Positions 20,812 through 34,189 of a DNA stretch of 64,000 nucleotides are shown here, in pieces (the stretch's first letter is position 1; each line of letters begins with the position of its first letter). The notes under the pieces are model-generated. The model made no database searches. It saw nothing but the letters and a program-made list of their open reading frames with translations, and was not told where the DNA came from. The position numbers and the translations under genes were made by a program. The DNA is from Mya arenaria (taxonomy: Eukaryota; Mollusca; Bivalvia; Myida; Myidae): NCBI RefSeq assembly GCF_026914265.1, contig NC_069136.1, positions 20,614,715 through 20,678,714 on the forward strand, in the 5' to 3' direction.

Positions 20812-21126
20812 AAAGCTTAACTTTTTTATTTTTTGTCTTGGAATAAGCCAATTTTTGCATAAATATCTGAAAACCACTTGTATAAAACTGCTGACAAAAG
20901 ATCAGATCGCAGTTTTATATTTACGTTCAAAAATTATTTATTGCTAAAAAATAAAAATGCTTAAAACATCAATTTTTGATTCTAAATATGAAAACTTGCA
21001 ATCTGATTTTTTGTCAGCAGTCTTATATCACTGGTTTCCATGCATTTTAACAAAACAATGGCTCGTTTCAAGACAAAAAATAAAAAAAGTTGTCAAAACA
21101 GCGAATCTGTGAGAGTGCAGCTTTAA
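20812..21126. mobile_element. Palindromic MITE family P, copy 3
   Basis: The right end is intact (CTGTGAGAGTGCAGCTTTAA); the left arm lacks its first ~40 bp. The middle TGCTGACAAAAGATCAGATC pairs with its inverted partner TGATTTTTTGTCAGCAG. Confidence 0.75.
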
Positions 21127-21129
21127 TTT

Positions 21130-22900
21130 GATTATGCAAAAAAAAAATATGACCAATGGGGAAGCTTAAAGGGTCACGGGTATTTCTGTGCCCCAGTCAT
21201 GGAAGGCTCAGGCCTTACCAAATAGTTTTCATGTTTACCCTTAGTATGAAAACTTATCTAGCTATTCTGAAAAACTCAAAGTTGAACCCTTTAAAAAAAC
21301 GAATATAAAATGAGAGACATCCTATGTAGAATACAGTCACTAGCGCCTCTTAACTCCATTCTGGACAATTCTCTATGTTTAGATAGATTTCCAATGTGAA
21401 ATGAGTTCAGTTAAAACTTGTATTTAAGTGTGTTTATCATAGGAATCGCACAGAATGCATCATTTTCTGATATCAAATGTCAAGAATACTAGTACAAAGT
21501 ATGAAGCTTATTGTTTACACTTGTGTTTTGTAGTAGGAATTATAGTAAAAGAAAATATTTTGCCAGATTGTTGATCATATGAAGTGGTGTTTTTTTTGTG
21601 ATCTTGAATATCAGACATAACAAATATTTGGTATGGCCTAAACAAACTGTTTATTGTGGCCTCATCTGCATTTAAATATCTTGTATGGCCATCTTAAAAA
21701 AATGTTTGCTGTCGCTTCACGCTGCAGTTTTCAGTCAATGACTTGAGCCCCGCTCAGGACTTATTCTGATATGAGCGTTTGCTTACCAGGCAGCTAGTTA
21801 TTTAATGGGTACCGACTGCCTTCTGCCAGGCACTCAATGGCATGTTGGATAGGAATTGGGAGTAAAGGTGTTTATTGATCAAGGTGTCTCATAAGACAGG
21901 GCTTTTTTACCCTTCATTGCCATAGCCGATACCCAGCTACTTCCCGAAGGGCTAGACCCTGTTTTATCTCCCCCCAAAATAGCCTCCGAAATTCCAAATT
22001 TTAAAAAATAAAAGATTTTTTTGGGTTTTTTTTATGTTTATATTATGCTGTAAGTAGATTCCGATGAGGCATTGTTTTCAAGTGATATATTTACTGCTTT
22101 ATTGATATTTAAATCCATTTGTTCTCTAACTGTTTAAAAAAGAATTTCCTTTCCGAATTTTCTACCAAAACTAAAAAAGTAAGCTTTTTTCCCATAAAAA
22201 GGGCTTGGGTGTCTTCCCCATGACTGGTAAAATGGCCCTGTATGTCTAGCAGACTGGCCCTTAATTGACAGGGGATGTCATCACACACACTTTATTTCCA
22301 TGGGATGAAATTGTTGTGTTTGTGCAATGTACGTTAATCATAATGCAAGTATGCAAGCAGAACAAACATTATGTTATGAATAGTTTTGTTTATCTCCAAA
22401 GGGACCAATTTTGTTTTGCTTGTGTAGTAAGATTGTTTCTTCAATTTCTTATGTCATAAGATTGTTTCTGCAATTTCTTATGTCATATGTAACATGTGCT
22501 ATATTGTTGTGTATTCCGTGCACATATAGGGTATTATGTAATTTTCGCAAAATGAAAAATGATTTTTATAATGTGTTAAGACTTATCAATATAAAAAAGA
22601 CTTGGAATAATGCTATGGTAATTAATAAGACATTGATATTTTGTGCCTAAAATTTTCACGCCATGCATCATGTTTGAAATAAAACAATGTGTATGTGTAC
22701 CGTGCAATATGTTTAAGCAATAAATAAAAGAAATTTGTATATAATATTATTGTTAAAAGACTTGTTGAATTGATGTCTTTGTAATGGAAATAAATTGATT
22801 ACAGATGTCTTACCAACATGAAGTTATACAGCTACAAAGTTGTACTATATTTGAAGGACTTCTCCCATATATGTAAAACAATGTAAAACATTAGGGAAGT
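21130..22900. other. Non-coding stretch, nothing firm
   Basis: AT-rich with only short open frames. Several AATAAA-like signals occur near 22720. It could hold distal 3' UTR of SPRYD7, but nothing shows this directly. Confidence 0.3.
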
Positions 22901-22909
22901 TATATTAAG

Positions 22910-23215
22910 GCCAGGGGCAGTTCCAGGATTTGACATTAGAGGGGGGGCATAACTAAGGGGTGTAACCTTTTGACATGCGCCCCTCCCACAGAATCAAAAT
23001 TTATTTAGTTTAAATTGTTGGCATAGGGTTTGAGGGAAGTCCCTCAATGAAAATTTTAAAACAATTTATTGTCTGAAATTGTGCATTTTGTATGTACATT
23101 GAATTGTGTTACCTTTTTTTCTCCCATATTGAAATAAAAAGTAAACTTGGACAATTTTAGGTGGGAGGGGAGTGCTTGCTGGGTGTGCCCCATCACCAAT
23201 CCAATAGTGTAGACT
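22910..23215. repeat. hAT-like repeat (GGATCCAGG family)
   Basis: GGGGCAGTTCCAGGATTTGA, then GTAACCTTTTGACATGCG and TCTGAAATTGTGCATTTTG, are shared with 46229-46410, 54700-54880, 63450-63570 and 36237-36516. Degraded, no ends with target duplication found. Confidence 0.5.
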
Positions 23216-23344
23216 GTGAATTTTAAAGTAAGGAACACATTTAATAAGTATTGCCTTATAAGTTTAGTTCGGAATCGTGTTATCTATGATAGCATGTGAA
23301 AGTACAATATACTTACTCCCAATGTGGTTCTTTTGTCTTCGCAG

Positions 23345-23687
23345 AAAGACAACAGATATCGTGATAAACAAGGGAGTCCCTCTGTGCTACCGTCACTCTT
23401 ATTCCATATAGACCCCTTTGTTCTTTCAAGTGTCTGGTGTATTGCACCGTAACATGGCAGATTACCTTCCTGGCTTTAACCAGTACTGAGTCTTGTCATG
23501 TTTCCCAGTAATAACCACAAAGCTAAAGGAGAGTCAATTGTATCATTTGTATCATAAGTTGTCTATGGTATAATGACATCATTGGATGATTGAGTCTGCA
23601 ACATCCTGACTCAGAAGCAGAGATCTACCACAGTTTATATATCAGTTTGTTTACCATTCACTGTTTTCATCTAACAATTGGAATAAA
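23345..23687 (+). other. Possible spliced 3' exon with poly(A) signal
   Basis: An acceptor-like TTGTCTTCGCAG precedes an open piece (KDNRYRDKQGSPSVLPSLL, then a stop) and AATAAA occurs near 23682. This could be an alternative last exon of a plus-strand transcript, possibly SPRYD7, or chance. Weak. Confidence 0.2.
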
Positions 23688-23744
23688 GGTCAAAAACAAA
23701 TCTTCATTTTCATTCAACACAATGTACAAATGTTAGGAAGTATA

Positions 23745-26140
23745 ACCAACAATGATGTGAGACCATATAACCAGCACTGATATGATGACATTTACCTAAC
23801 ATTTATGTTAGGACATACCCAACAATTATGTTAGGAGATATACCCAACAATGATATTAGGACATATACCCAACATTTATGTCAAGACATATCCAGCAATT
23901 ATGTTATGACATACCCAACAATTATGTTAAGACATACCCAACAATGATGTTATGACATGTACACAACATTAATGTTAAGACACAAACCTAACGTTGATTT
24001 TAGGATACACACTCAACAATGATGATAAGACACATACCAAACAATGATGATAGGACAAATACCCAACAATGATGATAGGACAAATACCCAACAATGATGA
24101 TAGGACAAATACCCAACAATGATGATGGGACACATACCCAACAATGATGATGGGACAAATACCCAACAATGATGACAGGACACATACCCAACAATGATGA
24201 TAGGACAAATACCCAACAATGATGATAGGACAAATACCCAACAATGATGATAGGACAAATACCCAACAATGATGATAAGACACATACCAAACAATGATGA
24301 TAGGACAAATACCCAACAATGATATAAGGACACATACCCAACAATGATGATAAGACACATACCCAACAATGATTATAAGACACATACCCAACAATGATGA
24401 TAGGAAAAATACCCAACAATGATGATAGGACACATACCCAACAATGATGATAGGACAAATACCCAACAATGATGATAGGACACATACCCAACAATGATGA
24501 TAGGACAAATACCCAACAATGATGATAGGACACATACCCAACAATGATGATAGGACACATACCCAACAATGATGATAGGACAAATACCCAACAATGATGA
24601 TAGGACAAATACCCAACAATGATGATAGGACACATACCCAACAATGATGATGGGACAAATACCCAACAATGATGATAGGACAAATACCCAACAATGATGA
24701 TAGGACACATACCCAACAATGATGATGGGGAAAATACCCAACAATGATGATAGGACACATACCCAACAATGATGATAGGACAAATACCCAACAATGATGA
24801 TAGGACAAATACCCAACAATGATGATAGGACAAATACCCAACAATGATGATAGGACACATACCCAACAATGATGATAGGACAAATACCCAACAATGATGA
24901 TAGGACACATACCCAACAATGATGATAGGACAAATACCCAACAATGATGATAGGACACATACCCAACAATGATGATAGGACACATACCCAACAATGATGA
25001 TAGGATACATACCCAACAATGATGATAGGAAAAATACCCAACAATGATGATAGGACACATACCCAACAATGATGATAGGACAAATACCCAACAATGATGA
25101 TAGGACAAATACCCAACAATGATGATAGGACAAATACCCAACAATGATGATAGGACACATACCCAACAATGATGATAGGACAAATACCCAACAATGATGA
25201 TAGGACACATACCCAACAATGATGATAGGACACATACCCAACAATGATAATAGGACAAATACCCAACAATGTTGATAGGACAAATACCCAACAATGATGA
25301 TAGGACACATACCCAACAATGATGATAGGACAAATACCCAACAATGATGATAGGACAAATACCCAACAATGATGATGGGACACATACCCAACAATGATGA
25401 TAGGACACATACCCAACAATGATGATATGACAAATACCCAACAATGATGATAGGACACATACCCAACAATGATTATAGGACACATACCCAACAATGATGA
25501 TGGGACAAATACCCAACAATGATGATAGGACACATACCCAACAATGATGATAGGACACATACCCAACAATGATGATAGGACAAATACCCAACAATGATGA
25601 TAGGACACATACCCAACAATGATGATAGGACACATACCCAACAATGATGATAGGACAAATACCCAACAATGATGATAGGACAAATACCCAACACTGATGA
25701 TAGGACAAAGGACAAATACCCATAAATGACATAAGACCCAACAATGATGATAGCACAAATACCCAACACTGATGATAGGACAAAGGACAAATACCCATAA
25801 ATGACATAAGGACACAAACCCAACAATGATGTAAGGACACATACCCAACAATGATGTTATGCAAATACCAAACAATGATATTAGGACACATACCCAACAA
25901 TGATGTTAGGACATACCAAAAAAGAATATTAGGACACATACCCAACAATGATGTAAGGACATACCAAAAAAGAATATTAGGACATATACCCAACAAGGAT
26001 GTAAGGACATACCAAAAAAGAATATTAGGACACATACCCAACAATGATGATTGTACACATACCCAACAATAATGATTGGTCATATACCCGACATATACCC
26101 AACATTGATGTTAGAACACATACCCAACATTGCTTATGTA
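23745..26140. repeat. 25-bp minisatellite (~2.3 kb)
   Basis: The unit ACCCAACAATGATGATAGGA plus CA(C/A)AT repeats very regularly from about 24000 to 25720 (about 70 units) and degenerates at both ends, where ATGTTAGGACAT variants appear. Because 25 is not a multiple of three and the unit has no stop on the minus strand, all three minus frames stay open for hundreds of codons (SSLLGICPIIIVGYLSYHHC type). These long ORFs are products of the repeat, not likely genes. Confidence 0.95.
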
Positions 26141-26323
26141 AAATACTTTAATAGTGCCGTTCTGACAAGTAATTTATGAGCATTGGACAGAAGGTATTTC
26201 ATAATTCCTTTTCCCAAGTTTTCATTCAAAACGCCAGACATTTTAATCACTATACATATTTCAAATTATTCAACCAACTTACGAAGGTGGAATATTTGGT
26301 AATTATTCATGATTTTCATCGTC

Positions 26324-26361
26324 GGATACCCATGGCTGACACATTGGGTATATCCGACGTT
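26324..26361. repeat. Short hairpin
   Basis: GTCGGATACCCA pairs with TGGGTATATCCGAC around a short loop containing TGGCTGACACAT. Function unknown. Confidence 0.5.
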
Positions 26362-26429
26362 GCTACGGGTAATGACTGCGGAGAAACCGAATCCGTCAAC
26401 CGTGGTTATTCGACAAGTAATGTCTAACA

Positions 26430-28440
26430 AGTCATTAACAGAATCTAAAATCATGATAAGATATTGAAATAGCACTACATGTATTTACAATTTGAAATTG
26501 AAAGTTTAAGTACGTCTTAATTTGTTTGAGTATTTAAATATCGGATTTAAATGGCGGAAACCCAGTAGATTATCCTTTTACGTTTGCTGTGGATTGTAAG
26601 ACTGTGGGAAACAAGGGGCGGTTTAGGATTTGATGTTAAGGTTAAGATGGAGCGCACTTAGAGGTGCACATAAGTACGTGCGCCCGCCCCTCCCCCGCCT
26701 CACACCCATAGGAATATTGACATATTATTTTTTTATTATACATCTTATTTTTATTTTATCAATATACTGGTTTACTAGTATAAATGTTAGACTCATGCAA
26801 GCGTGGCTAAGTACAAGGAAGTTGCCTGGGTATATAATTATTACATGTCCAAATTGTGTTTACGTCCTCCGATTCTGAACAATAGTAGATGATTAACTTT
26901 ACTGACGCAATGAAAATTACAGCCAACTTTTTATTTATGTCAGCGGAGAAATATATAAATAGATATTAACAGCAAAATGCATCAATTCGGAAAGAAAATA
27001 GCTTAAAAATCCACGTCAATGAGAACCCAAACCCAATACCTAATTCAAACCATAAAAATCGAATTCGAAAGTAGAGCCCTCTGCGTTATTCCCTCTTTGA
27101 ACTGTCCCCTGAAGCAGCAAAAATGTTTTTGTGGCCACGACTTCGCATCAATTTGATAAGACAATACACAGTAAATGTATGGCTAGTTTACTTGCAATTT
27201 CGCATAAATTGGCTCGTTCCAAAACAACAACATAAAAAAGTAAAACGTTCAGTCTGTGAGAGTGCAGCTTTTAGTTAAGTACCTCTCTTGTCATATTATA
27301 TAAAAACTTTATACTATCTAAAATACTTTAGTTTTATTAATTTAATGTAAAAACACACTTTTACGTTAAAGTCACTGGTACATTTCTTTCAATCTGACTA
27401 CGAAATCCTTAGTAAATGACTTAAGATAAGAATTGATATAAGATGTTTTATAAATACCGGCCCTGAACTCTGCTAAATTTTTTTCATTCAAGTACGTCAA
27501 TAAAAATCATTTTCAAAAAAGACAAAGTTAGTTGCCAACATAATATATGTGAAAATGTCTCGTGAAGGGAATCAGAATTATAGTTAATTCCTTTGAATGT
27601 CATTAAATTAGTAATGCTATGAATTGGTGTTCTCAGAATTTTAGCTGTTTAGCTAAGTCAAGGTAAAATAAATGTCAATTTATGCTATTCGACATGAGCC
27701 AACGACTGTTTTTAGTTCGTAAATTCAACTAGGTCGATAGTCATTCTTATTTTTCAACACTGATATTTTTCACAATCACTTTCGATCCTTAATTTAACAT
27801 TGTACTTATTTTTATAATTCATTTATAAGCTGGATTAAAGATTTCTATTCAAACTTCGATTTTGTTATATACATGTATTGTAATAAAACTTGGTTTCAAT
27901 CGATTTACAGATTTGTCCATAGTGTATTGAAGGTATTTCACTAAGTTTTAATACCTCCTTTCTTTACCAATCAAAATATTGTTACAAATCTTTATTGCGT
28001 GACGTAATTACTTATGTGCCTTGTAGCATACTTTAATTGCTTAGCTGAAAGAACTTGAATACACATTTTAGGGTCCAAATTTCTTAAAAAAATAAATATC
28101 TTAATTGATTTAGCAACAGTACTACTTACTTCTACTTGTTTTACCAAATAAAAAAAAGTTAATGGTGTTTATCATCAAGATAAATTACTTTCAACGTCAC
28201 AGACATTTTTAAATTTAGATTTTTATGTAAATAAATCCGAAGCAAAAATACTGCACATCGCTTCGTGCCAGCATATAAACGTAACGTCAAATGACGCTAA
28301 ATTCGCAGACATTTTAACGTAGGATAATATGGTGTAATATAAATGATATTCCGGTTGGAGTAAAAAAGGGTTTTTCCATATATTCTCAATGCAATTAAAA
28401 GTCAGGGCATAAAGGTTAGGTCGGGAAACCGCAAACTCCC
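26430..28440. other. Non-coding stretch, mostly nothing
   Basis: Contains a GC-rich hAT-like scrap near 26615-26705 and the right half of a family P MITE at 27200-27276 (CTGTGAGAGTGCAGCTTTTA). Otherwise AT-rich with no exon seen. Confidence 0.5.
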
Positions 28441-28812
28441 CATATTTTTACGATCTAGTATTGTTGAACTTAAAACACTACTTATTCCCTTTTCTGCACA
28501 CATTTTTTCCCGCTTTTAAAGAGCAACGTAAAGAATAGCATATTTATGTAATAATAAATAAAACACGTACACAAAAACAGTTAAATTTCAAAATGGTGTT
28601 TATTTCCTTCAATAAATGTGAACATTGTTTATGTAAAGGTTCTGTAAGAACATCCGAAACACGAAAAAGTAAATGATAAAACAATGCATCTGATAAAATT
28701 TGTTTTAATTTCTTAAGCACATTTTGACAGCAGTTAGCTTCTGTCAACTCTTCAATCTGGTGTATGTTAAATAATCATTCAAATAAATAAATATCTAATC
28801 AAGCCGAGTCTT

Positions 28813-30443
28813 TTATTTTTTGAAGTGGATGAATAATGCTCCAAAGGCTTCACAGCAGGGCTCGCAGCAGCACTGGGTGCAGGTCTTGAGGAGCTTTGTG
28901 CAGACGGCACAGTTGAGCTCGCAGTATTTGAGAGATGGAGTGATGAACCAGACGTGATAGAAGGCGATCTCGGCGAAGGCACAGCCCCACTCGGCGGCGA
29001 TACAGATACCACAGAGGAGGGTTGCGATCTTGTAGCAGAGTCCGAGCCAGCAGTTGAAGCAGGTGTAGGCGAGCTTCCAGACGCAGTCGATGGCGTGGGC
29101 ACCCTCGGGCTCTCCTAGAACATCTTCGAAACAGACCTAGAATAGCGTGAAGAGAGAAAGGGGTGTTAAAAAATGCATACATGAACCTGCTTTTTATGTT
29201 GTATGAACTTCAAAGGCTGCAGAGACTTAGGCGTTTGTTTACACCAAACTAGTTCTGTTTTTGGTTTCAATGGCTTGGAAATCTGTTTTGAAAGTTTTGC
29301 TTGAAGTAACAAATGCATGGCTTTGTGTACAGCTTATACAAAATGATGGAGCTTTTGTGTGTAGCCATTATTTCTAAATTTCTTCAAAACAGTGATACCG
29401 CAGATTGCCATTTGCCTGTTTTAACAAAATGGTGTTTCAACCCAGTGTTAGATCACTGTCCGCCATGTTTTTGTTTATTTTTCAAACTGAGCTAGTTTTC
29501 GGATTGAAAGAACTGACAAAACTGCATCCGGAAAGGGTTTCGATAGTTTCAAAAACCAGTTTCGGTATATAAAACAAACGATAAAACTGTTTTTTATTTT
29601 ATTTGTTACTGTCACAACAGAACACTGTTCGTGAAACTAATATAAAACCAAAACTAGCTTATTGCCAACAAAAACACGCCCTTAGTAACCGGCCGTCAAT
29701 AAAACGCATCGCTTGTAAACTGGGGGAACAATTATTGCAAATCCGTCTTGCAATTTTGTTAATGAAATACTCTCAGTAAGGTTGAGCCATCCTTTTCAAT
29801 GATAAATACGTATTTACGAACCATCGAAATTTGCTATCGTTGGAAGTTGTCAAGGGTACACAAGTTTTTTTTTTTTTTTTTTTGTTTGAACATTTATTTG
29901 GTTCACAATACTTATTCATTTCGATAGAATAAACGGGATATTAAACTATAAAATAAACTTTGGTACACATAAAAATAAAAAATCAATAGTACGTAAATTG
30001 ATAAAATTAAGAAAATTATGCCAATCTTACTTTTTTGTTTCTGATGATTTTGTTTTATAATTCTACTAAGTCAAACTATCATATCAATAGAAACAATGGA
30101 CCAATCGTTCAGAAATTTGTTAAAGTAAACAACGTTGTTTGCGGAATCGTTGTTAACTTTAAAGGTTAACTGTTTATGACGTGCTGATATATGTAAAAGA
30201 ACAACATGAATTCTGAATCAGTTGACTATTTATTCGTGAAAAGTACCGCTGATCAAATGTGTGTCCAGGAAACTTTAAAAGTATTTACGATTTGAAAGTT
30301 ATGACGATTCAGTTAACATGATGGTTTACTTTAACAGCCCTTGTACTATCACATGATAAAAAGGAAAGACAAAATGCACAAACCTTGATGTGGTCATTCA
30401 GATTGTTTGGGTCACGGTTAATCAAATCTAGAGCGTCTGCCAT
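28813..30443 (-). CDS. Caveolin, copy 1 (two exons, 127 aa)
   Basis: Exon 1 (30443-30384) encodes MADALDLINRDPNNLNDHIK; exon 2 (29136-28813) begins VCFEDVLGEPEGAHAIDCVW and ends FGALFIHFKK before TAA. The caveolin signature FEDV(I/L)xEP follows the NRDP..LND segment as in vertebrate CAV1. Then come the scaffolding-like region, the hydrophobic intramembrane hairpin (YKIATLLCGICIAAEWGC), FYHVWFITP and the C-terminal ELNC..CEAFG. Caveolins insert into the inner plasma membrane leaflet and shape caveolae. This protein has 17 cysteines against three in human CAV1, many placed in the C-terminal membrane-facing part (TQCCCEPCC), suggesting heavy palmitoylation. The N-terminus is shorter than in vertebrates. 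Splicing is phase 0 with GT/AG. It is a tandem twin of 34190-35131. Confidence 0.93.
29229..29682. mobile_element. MITE family T (~455 bp) in caveolin-1 intron
   Basis: Ends AGGCGTTTGTTTACACCAAA and CAACAAAAACACGCCCT are inverted relative to each other, with CAAAACTAG-type subterminal text on both sides. The same body, reversed and repeated three times, is at 32498-33755. TTA borders both ends. The open frames inside are not recognised proteins. Confidence 0.65.
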
Positions 30444-30512
30444 TTTTGCTGTCTGTTCGTTTGTCCTGACACCGAAATAATAACAAAATGACCGTTAAAG
30501 TCTTACTGTTGG

Positions 30513-30522
30513 ATTATATACC
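30513..30522 (-). promoter_or_regulatory. TATA box of caveolin copy 1
   Basis: TATATAAT on the minus strand, 71-77 bp upstream of the ATG. The ~160 bp upstream region (for example CAACTGTCCAGTTGTGACC) is conserved in caveolin copy 2, while the intron is not. Confidence 0.6.
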
Positions 30523-31054
30523 TATTATTTGTTTATTCCAGTCGCTATGAAACAAGCGGGTCACAACTGGACAGTTGGTTAATCCGAAACATAATAGTAT
30601 TCAACCAAAACAGTAACAATACAATCAATTATTATTGGATTTCTAAAAGCAACAAGTCGAAACAAAGTTAAAGTATATCCTACTAAAATAGTTCATAGTA
30701 CCATGTATAAATGATAAAATAAAACTATACGTATATACAATATATAAAACATTATATTTGTATATGTGTTTACTTGTATATTTTTTAATAAAACATTGAT
30801 TACGTTATTTTAACTATTAGATTACTAAAATGCCACGAAAGATTATTCATATGTCTATATCATTGTATATATAGGCCTATTCAAATGATTTTTGTGTTAA
30901 TATAAGTATGAACTGTTTATATATTTTAATGTTAAATCATAATTGTCCTTTTATGAAATGATCACATTGAAAATTGTATTTGTAATAGCTGCTGCAATTA
31001 TATCATAGTGTGCTACCTTTTTAAAATAAATTATTATTGTTACTATTATTTTTT

Positions 31055-31055
31055 A

Positions 31056-31093
<38 letters not shown>

Positions 31094-31108
31094 AATTATT
31101 AATTATTA

Positions 31109-31141
<33 letters not shown>

Positions 31142-31150
31142 AATAATATA
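31055..31150. repeat. (ATT)n microsatellite
   Basis: About 90 bp of ATT and AATT units. Confidence 0.9.
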
Positions 31151-31219
31151 ATAAAAAACGTTTTGACAACATAATATCGAAATCATTTAAATTTGTATTT
31201 CAATTATTTATAACTACTA

Positions 31220-31960
31220 TTAGAATACAACCTACATTTTTTTCAGCCAATGAAATAGCAGATCAGGCAATCACTAAGTGCTAGGCTTAATTATTAAGAA
31301 GTTTATAATTAACATTCGCGGGTTATTAAAGATCCGCCTACTGTCGCTCATCCGATACACACTCCCTGCATCATAGTTTGCAGGTTGTAAGAGGTTGTAT
31401 TCTAAGTCAGTTAGATGACCTGAAGTTAAATCTAAATGATTAAGAAGGTCTCGCATGCTACGCTCACTCCGCCCATGCCAAAACATTCAAATTTAACTAT
31501 ATGTCATCTTACTATTACAAAGAAAAAGAATTCCAAATTATGTCAATTATCCCTTATCTCAGTTTATCTTATAACGATGGAGGGCATGAAATGATTGTTT
31601 ACCAGAATAGGTGTTCTTTTTGTTGTTGTTTTAGAATTATAAAGCTACATATGACCCACGCGAATTAAGTAATAGTTGGATGACATGAAGTAACATTTTA
31701 ATGATTGAGAATGGGCGGATGAAGCGAAGCGAGCGAGCCCTTTTAAATCATTAAAATATTACTTCATGTCATCTGTCTTAGAACACAACCAACAAATTAC
31801 CATCGCAAAATCTGACGCAGGGAGTGTGTATCGGATGAGTGGCAGTAGGCGGACCTTTTAATACCCGCAAAAGTTAAAATTCTAAATGATTAAGCTTAAT
31901 ACTTAATGATTGCCTTTCTGCAATATTTCGTTGGCTGAATATGTAGGTTGTTTTCTAAAC
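31220..31960. mobile_element. Two facing copies of one repeat (family U)
   Basis: 31220-31500 and 31672-31960 are inverted copies (~285 bp arms) with a ~170-bp spacer. Shared text includes AGCCAATGAAATAGCAGAT, CATCCGATACACACTCCCTG, GCTCACTCCGCCCAT and TACTTCATGTCATC. Further copies lie at 43256-43570 and 46895-47320. The whole could form a long hairpin. Superfamily unknown. Confidence 0.65.
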
Positions 31961-32246
31961 TGTATTTGAATGCCAATGAGGACATTCGTTTATAGTGACT
32001 GCAATTACCAGTCACATTGGGACTTCTCTAAGATTTTACTTTGGAAATTTGGTTGCACTCCCAATAAAGTCCATGAAATGTTTTGATCTTGTTGTTGTTG
32101 TTGTTGAGTTTATAAAGGTCTGCCCGCGCCCTATTATGGCTGCATTATGGCTTGACCCCTTCACATCTCCAAGCGTGACTTAAACAGAATTTTGAAGCCA
32201 AAGAAATGTTTTGATCTTCTCTTGCCATGGTTTAGATATACTATCC

Positions 32247-32320
32247 CCAATCGGAACACCTCGGCCAGTATCCAACAGGAATCTCGGAGCTTACCGGAGA
32301 TGGCCGAGTTGTTACGATTG
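32247..32320. repeat. Tiny foldback repeat (~75 bp, family V)
   Basis: CAATCGGAACACCTCGGCCA at one end and the complement of CAATCGTAACAACTCGGCCA at the other. Related copies at 36941-37015 and 42852-42924, and diverged ones near 51055-51117, 59893-59970 and 62709-62795. Confidence 0.65.
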
Positions 32321-32497
32321 ATACTATCCCATGCTCAAATAACCCTTTTTCGAAGGACTCGGAAGGTATGAATTATTTTATTACAGACATGTATAAAAAA
32401 TATTCCAAAACCGGTACCTTCCCAATCTTAGATGATACGTGTTTCAAGATGATGCAAACCTGCAAACATACTTTTTGATTGAAATGTTTTAAATTAG

Positions 32498-33755
32498 ACA
32501 GTTTTGTTTACATATGGTCGGTTTTGTTATTAAAAAAAACTAGTTTAATATTAGTTTCACGATCTGCATATTTGCTGTGACAGTTTGAAATAAAATTAAA
32601 AATGGTGTTATCGTTTGATGTACGAAAACCTATACTGGTTTTTTGAAATTATCGAAACCCCCTCTGAAGGCAGTTTCGTTGGTTTGTTCTGTCAGAGAAT
32701 AGCTCACTTTGAAAAAGAAACATGGCGGATATTGATCCAAGACTTTTGTTGAAACACCATTTAGTTAAAATAAGCAAACGACCATTTGCGGTATCATTGT
32801 TTTGAAGAAATTCAGAAATATTAGCTGCATAAAGAAGCTGCAGGATGTTGTTGGAGCTGTACACACAACCATGCAGTTTGTTTTATATTGGTTTCACGAA
32901 CTGTTTATTTGTTGTTACAGTTTCAAATAGAAATAAAAATGTTTTATCGTTTGCTGTACAGAAACCTTGACTTGTTTTTGAAAATAATCGAAACTCTTTC
33001 CGAAGGCAGTTTCGTCGGTTCGTTCTATCCGAAAAATAGTTCACTTTGAAAAAAAACATGGCGGATAGGGATCCAACACTGTGTTGAAACACCATTTAGT
33101 CAAAAAAATCAAACGACCATCTGCGGTATCATTGTTTGAACAAAAAATATAAACATATTAGGTACATGAAGAAGCTCCATCGCATTGTTGAAACTGTACA
33201 CAAAACTTTAACCAAAACTTTCAAATCAGCGTCCAAACCGCCAAAACCATTGAAACCAAAACTGAAACTAGTTTTGTGTTAACAAAAAACCCTTTAATTT
33301 TAAATAAACTATTTTTGTTTTATATTGGTTTCAAAAACTGTTTATTTGTTATCACGGATTCAAATAAAAATAATTGTTTTATCGTTTGTTGTACAGAAAC
33401 CTTGACATGTTTTTGAAGATAATCGAAACTCTCTCCGAAGGCAGTTTCGTCGATTCGTTCTATCTGAAAAACAGTTTACTTTGAAAAAAAAAACAAAAAA
33501 AAACATGGCGGATAGGGATCCAACACTGTGTTTAAACACCATTTAGTAAAAAAAAAGCAAACGACCATCTGCGGTATCATTGTTTGAAAAATATATATAA
33601 ATATTAGCTACATGGAGAAGCTCAATCACGTCGTTGAAACTGTGCACAAAACCATTCGTTTGTAACTTTAAGCAAGTCTTTCGAAACAGGTTTTCAAACT
33701 ACCGAAACCCTTGAAAACAAAACTGAAACTAGTTTGGAATCAATGAAAACGCCCT
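32498..33755. mobile_element. MITE family T with triplicated body
   Basis: The body of the 29229-29682 element occurs here reversed, three times in a row; TTTCACG/TTTCAAA landmarks fall at 32556, 32892 and 33331. The right end carries GATTCCAAACTAGTTTCAG and AGGGCGTTTTC (inverted). Likely one element whose interior expanded by unequal exchange. Confidence 0.6.
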
Positions 33756-34189
33756 AAAATCCTTATTTCAGTATATTTCATACTTAATAGAACGAATATT
33801 CGACTCGCACTACGTGAAGTTTGCGCTCATACACTACTTATTCCTTTTAATTGCATATTTTTTCATGTTTTTTTTTCATGAACAAAGTAAACAAGAGCAT
33901 CCAACAACAAAATGTTATATAGTGTTTATTGCTTTTAAAATATTTATACATGGCTAATGGGTATGTTCAGTAACAATATGCAATACGCAAAACGATAAAT
34001 TATAAAAACAGAACACATGTTTGGATTTGTTATTATTGTTCGTTTGGGCATTTTAATAGCAGTTAGCTATTACATTGTAATATATTAAGCAATGTGTCAC
34101 ATTACTGTTCTTTAAATATCTGGATCTGATGGAATTTAAATTAGGCAGTTAGATAAATAGATAATAAATATTTGATCAAGTCCAGTCTT

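Noticed and set aside
23975-26083. 702-codon open frame on the minus strand (and 489/500-codon frames overlapping it)
   Set aside because: All three are translations of one 25-bp minisatellite that lacks stops on that strand; no non-repeat protein part and no splice context.
28779-29182. Ser/Pro-rich and Arg/Leu-rich open frames (and the same pair at 34141-34556)
   Set aside because: They overlap the caveolin exon in other frames; the caveolin frame has the family motifs and correct splice phases.
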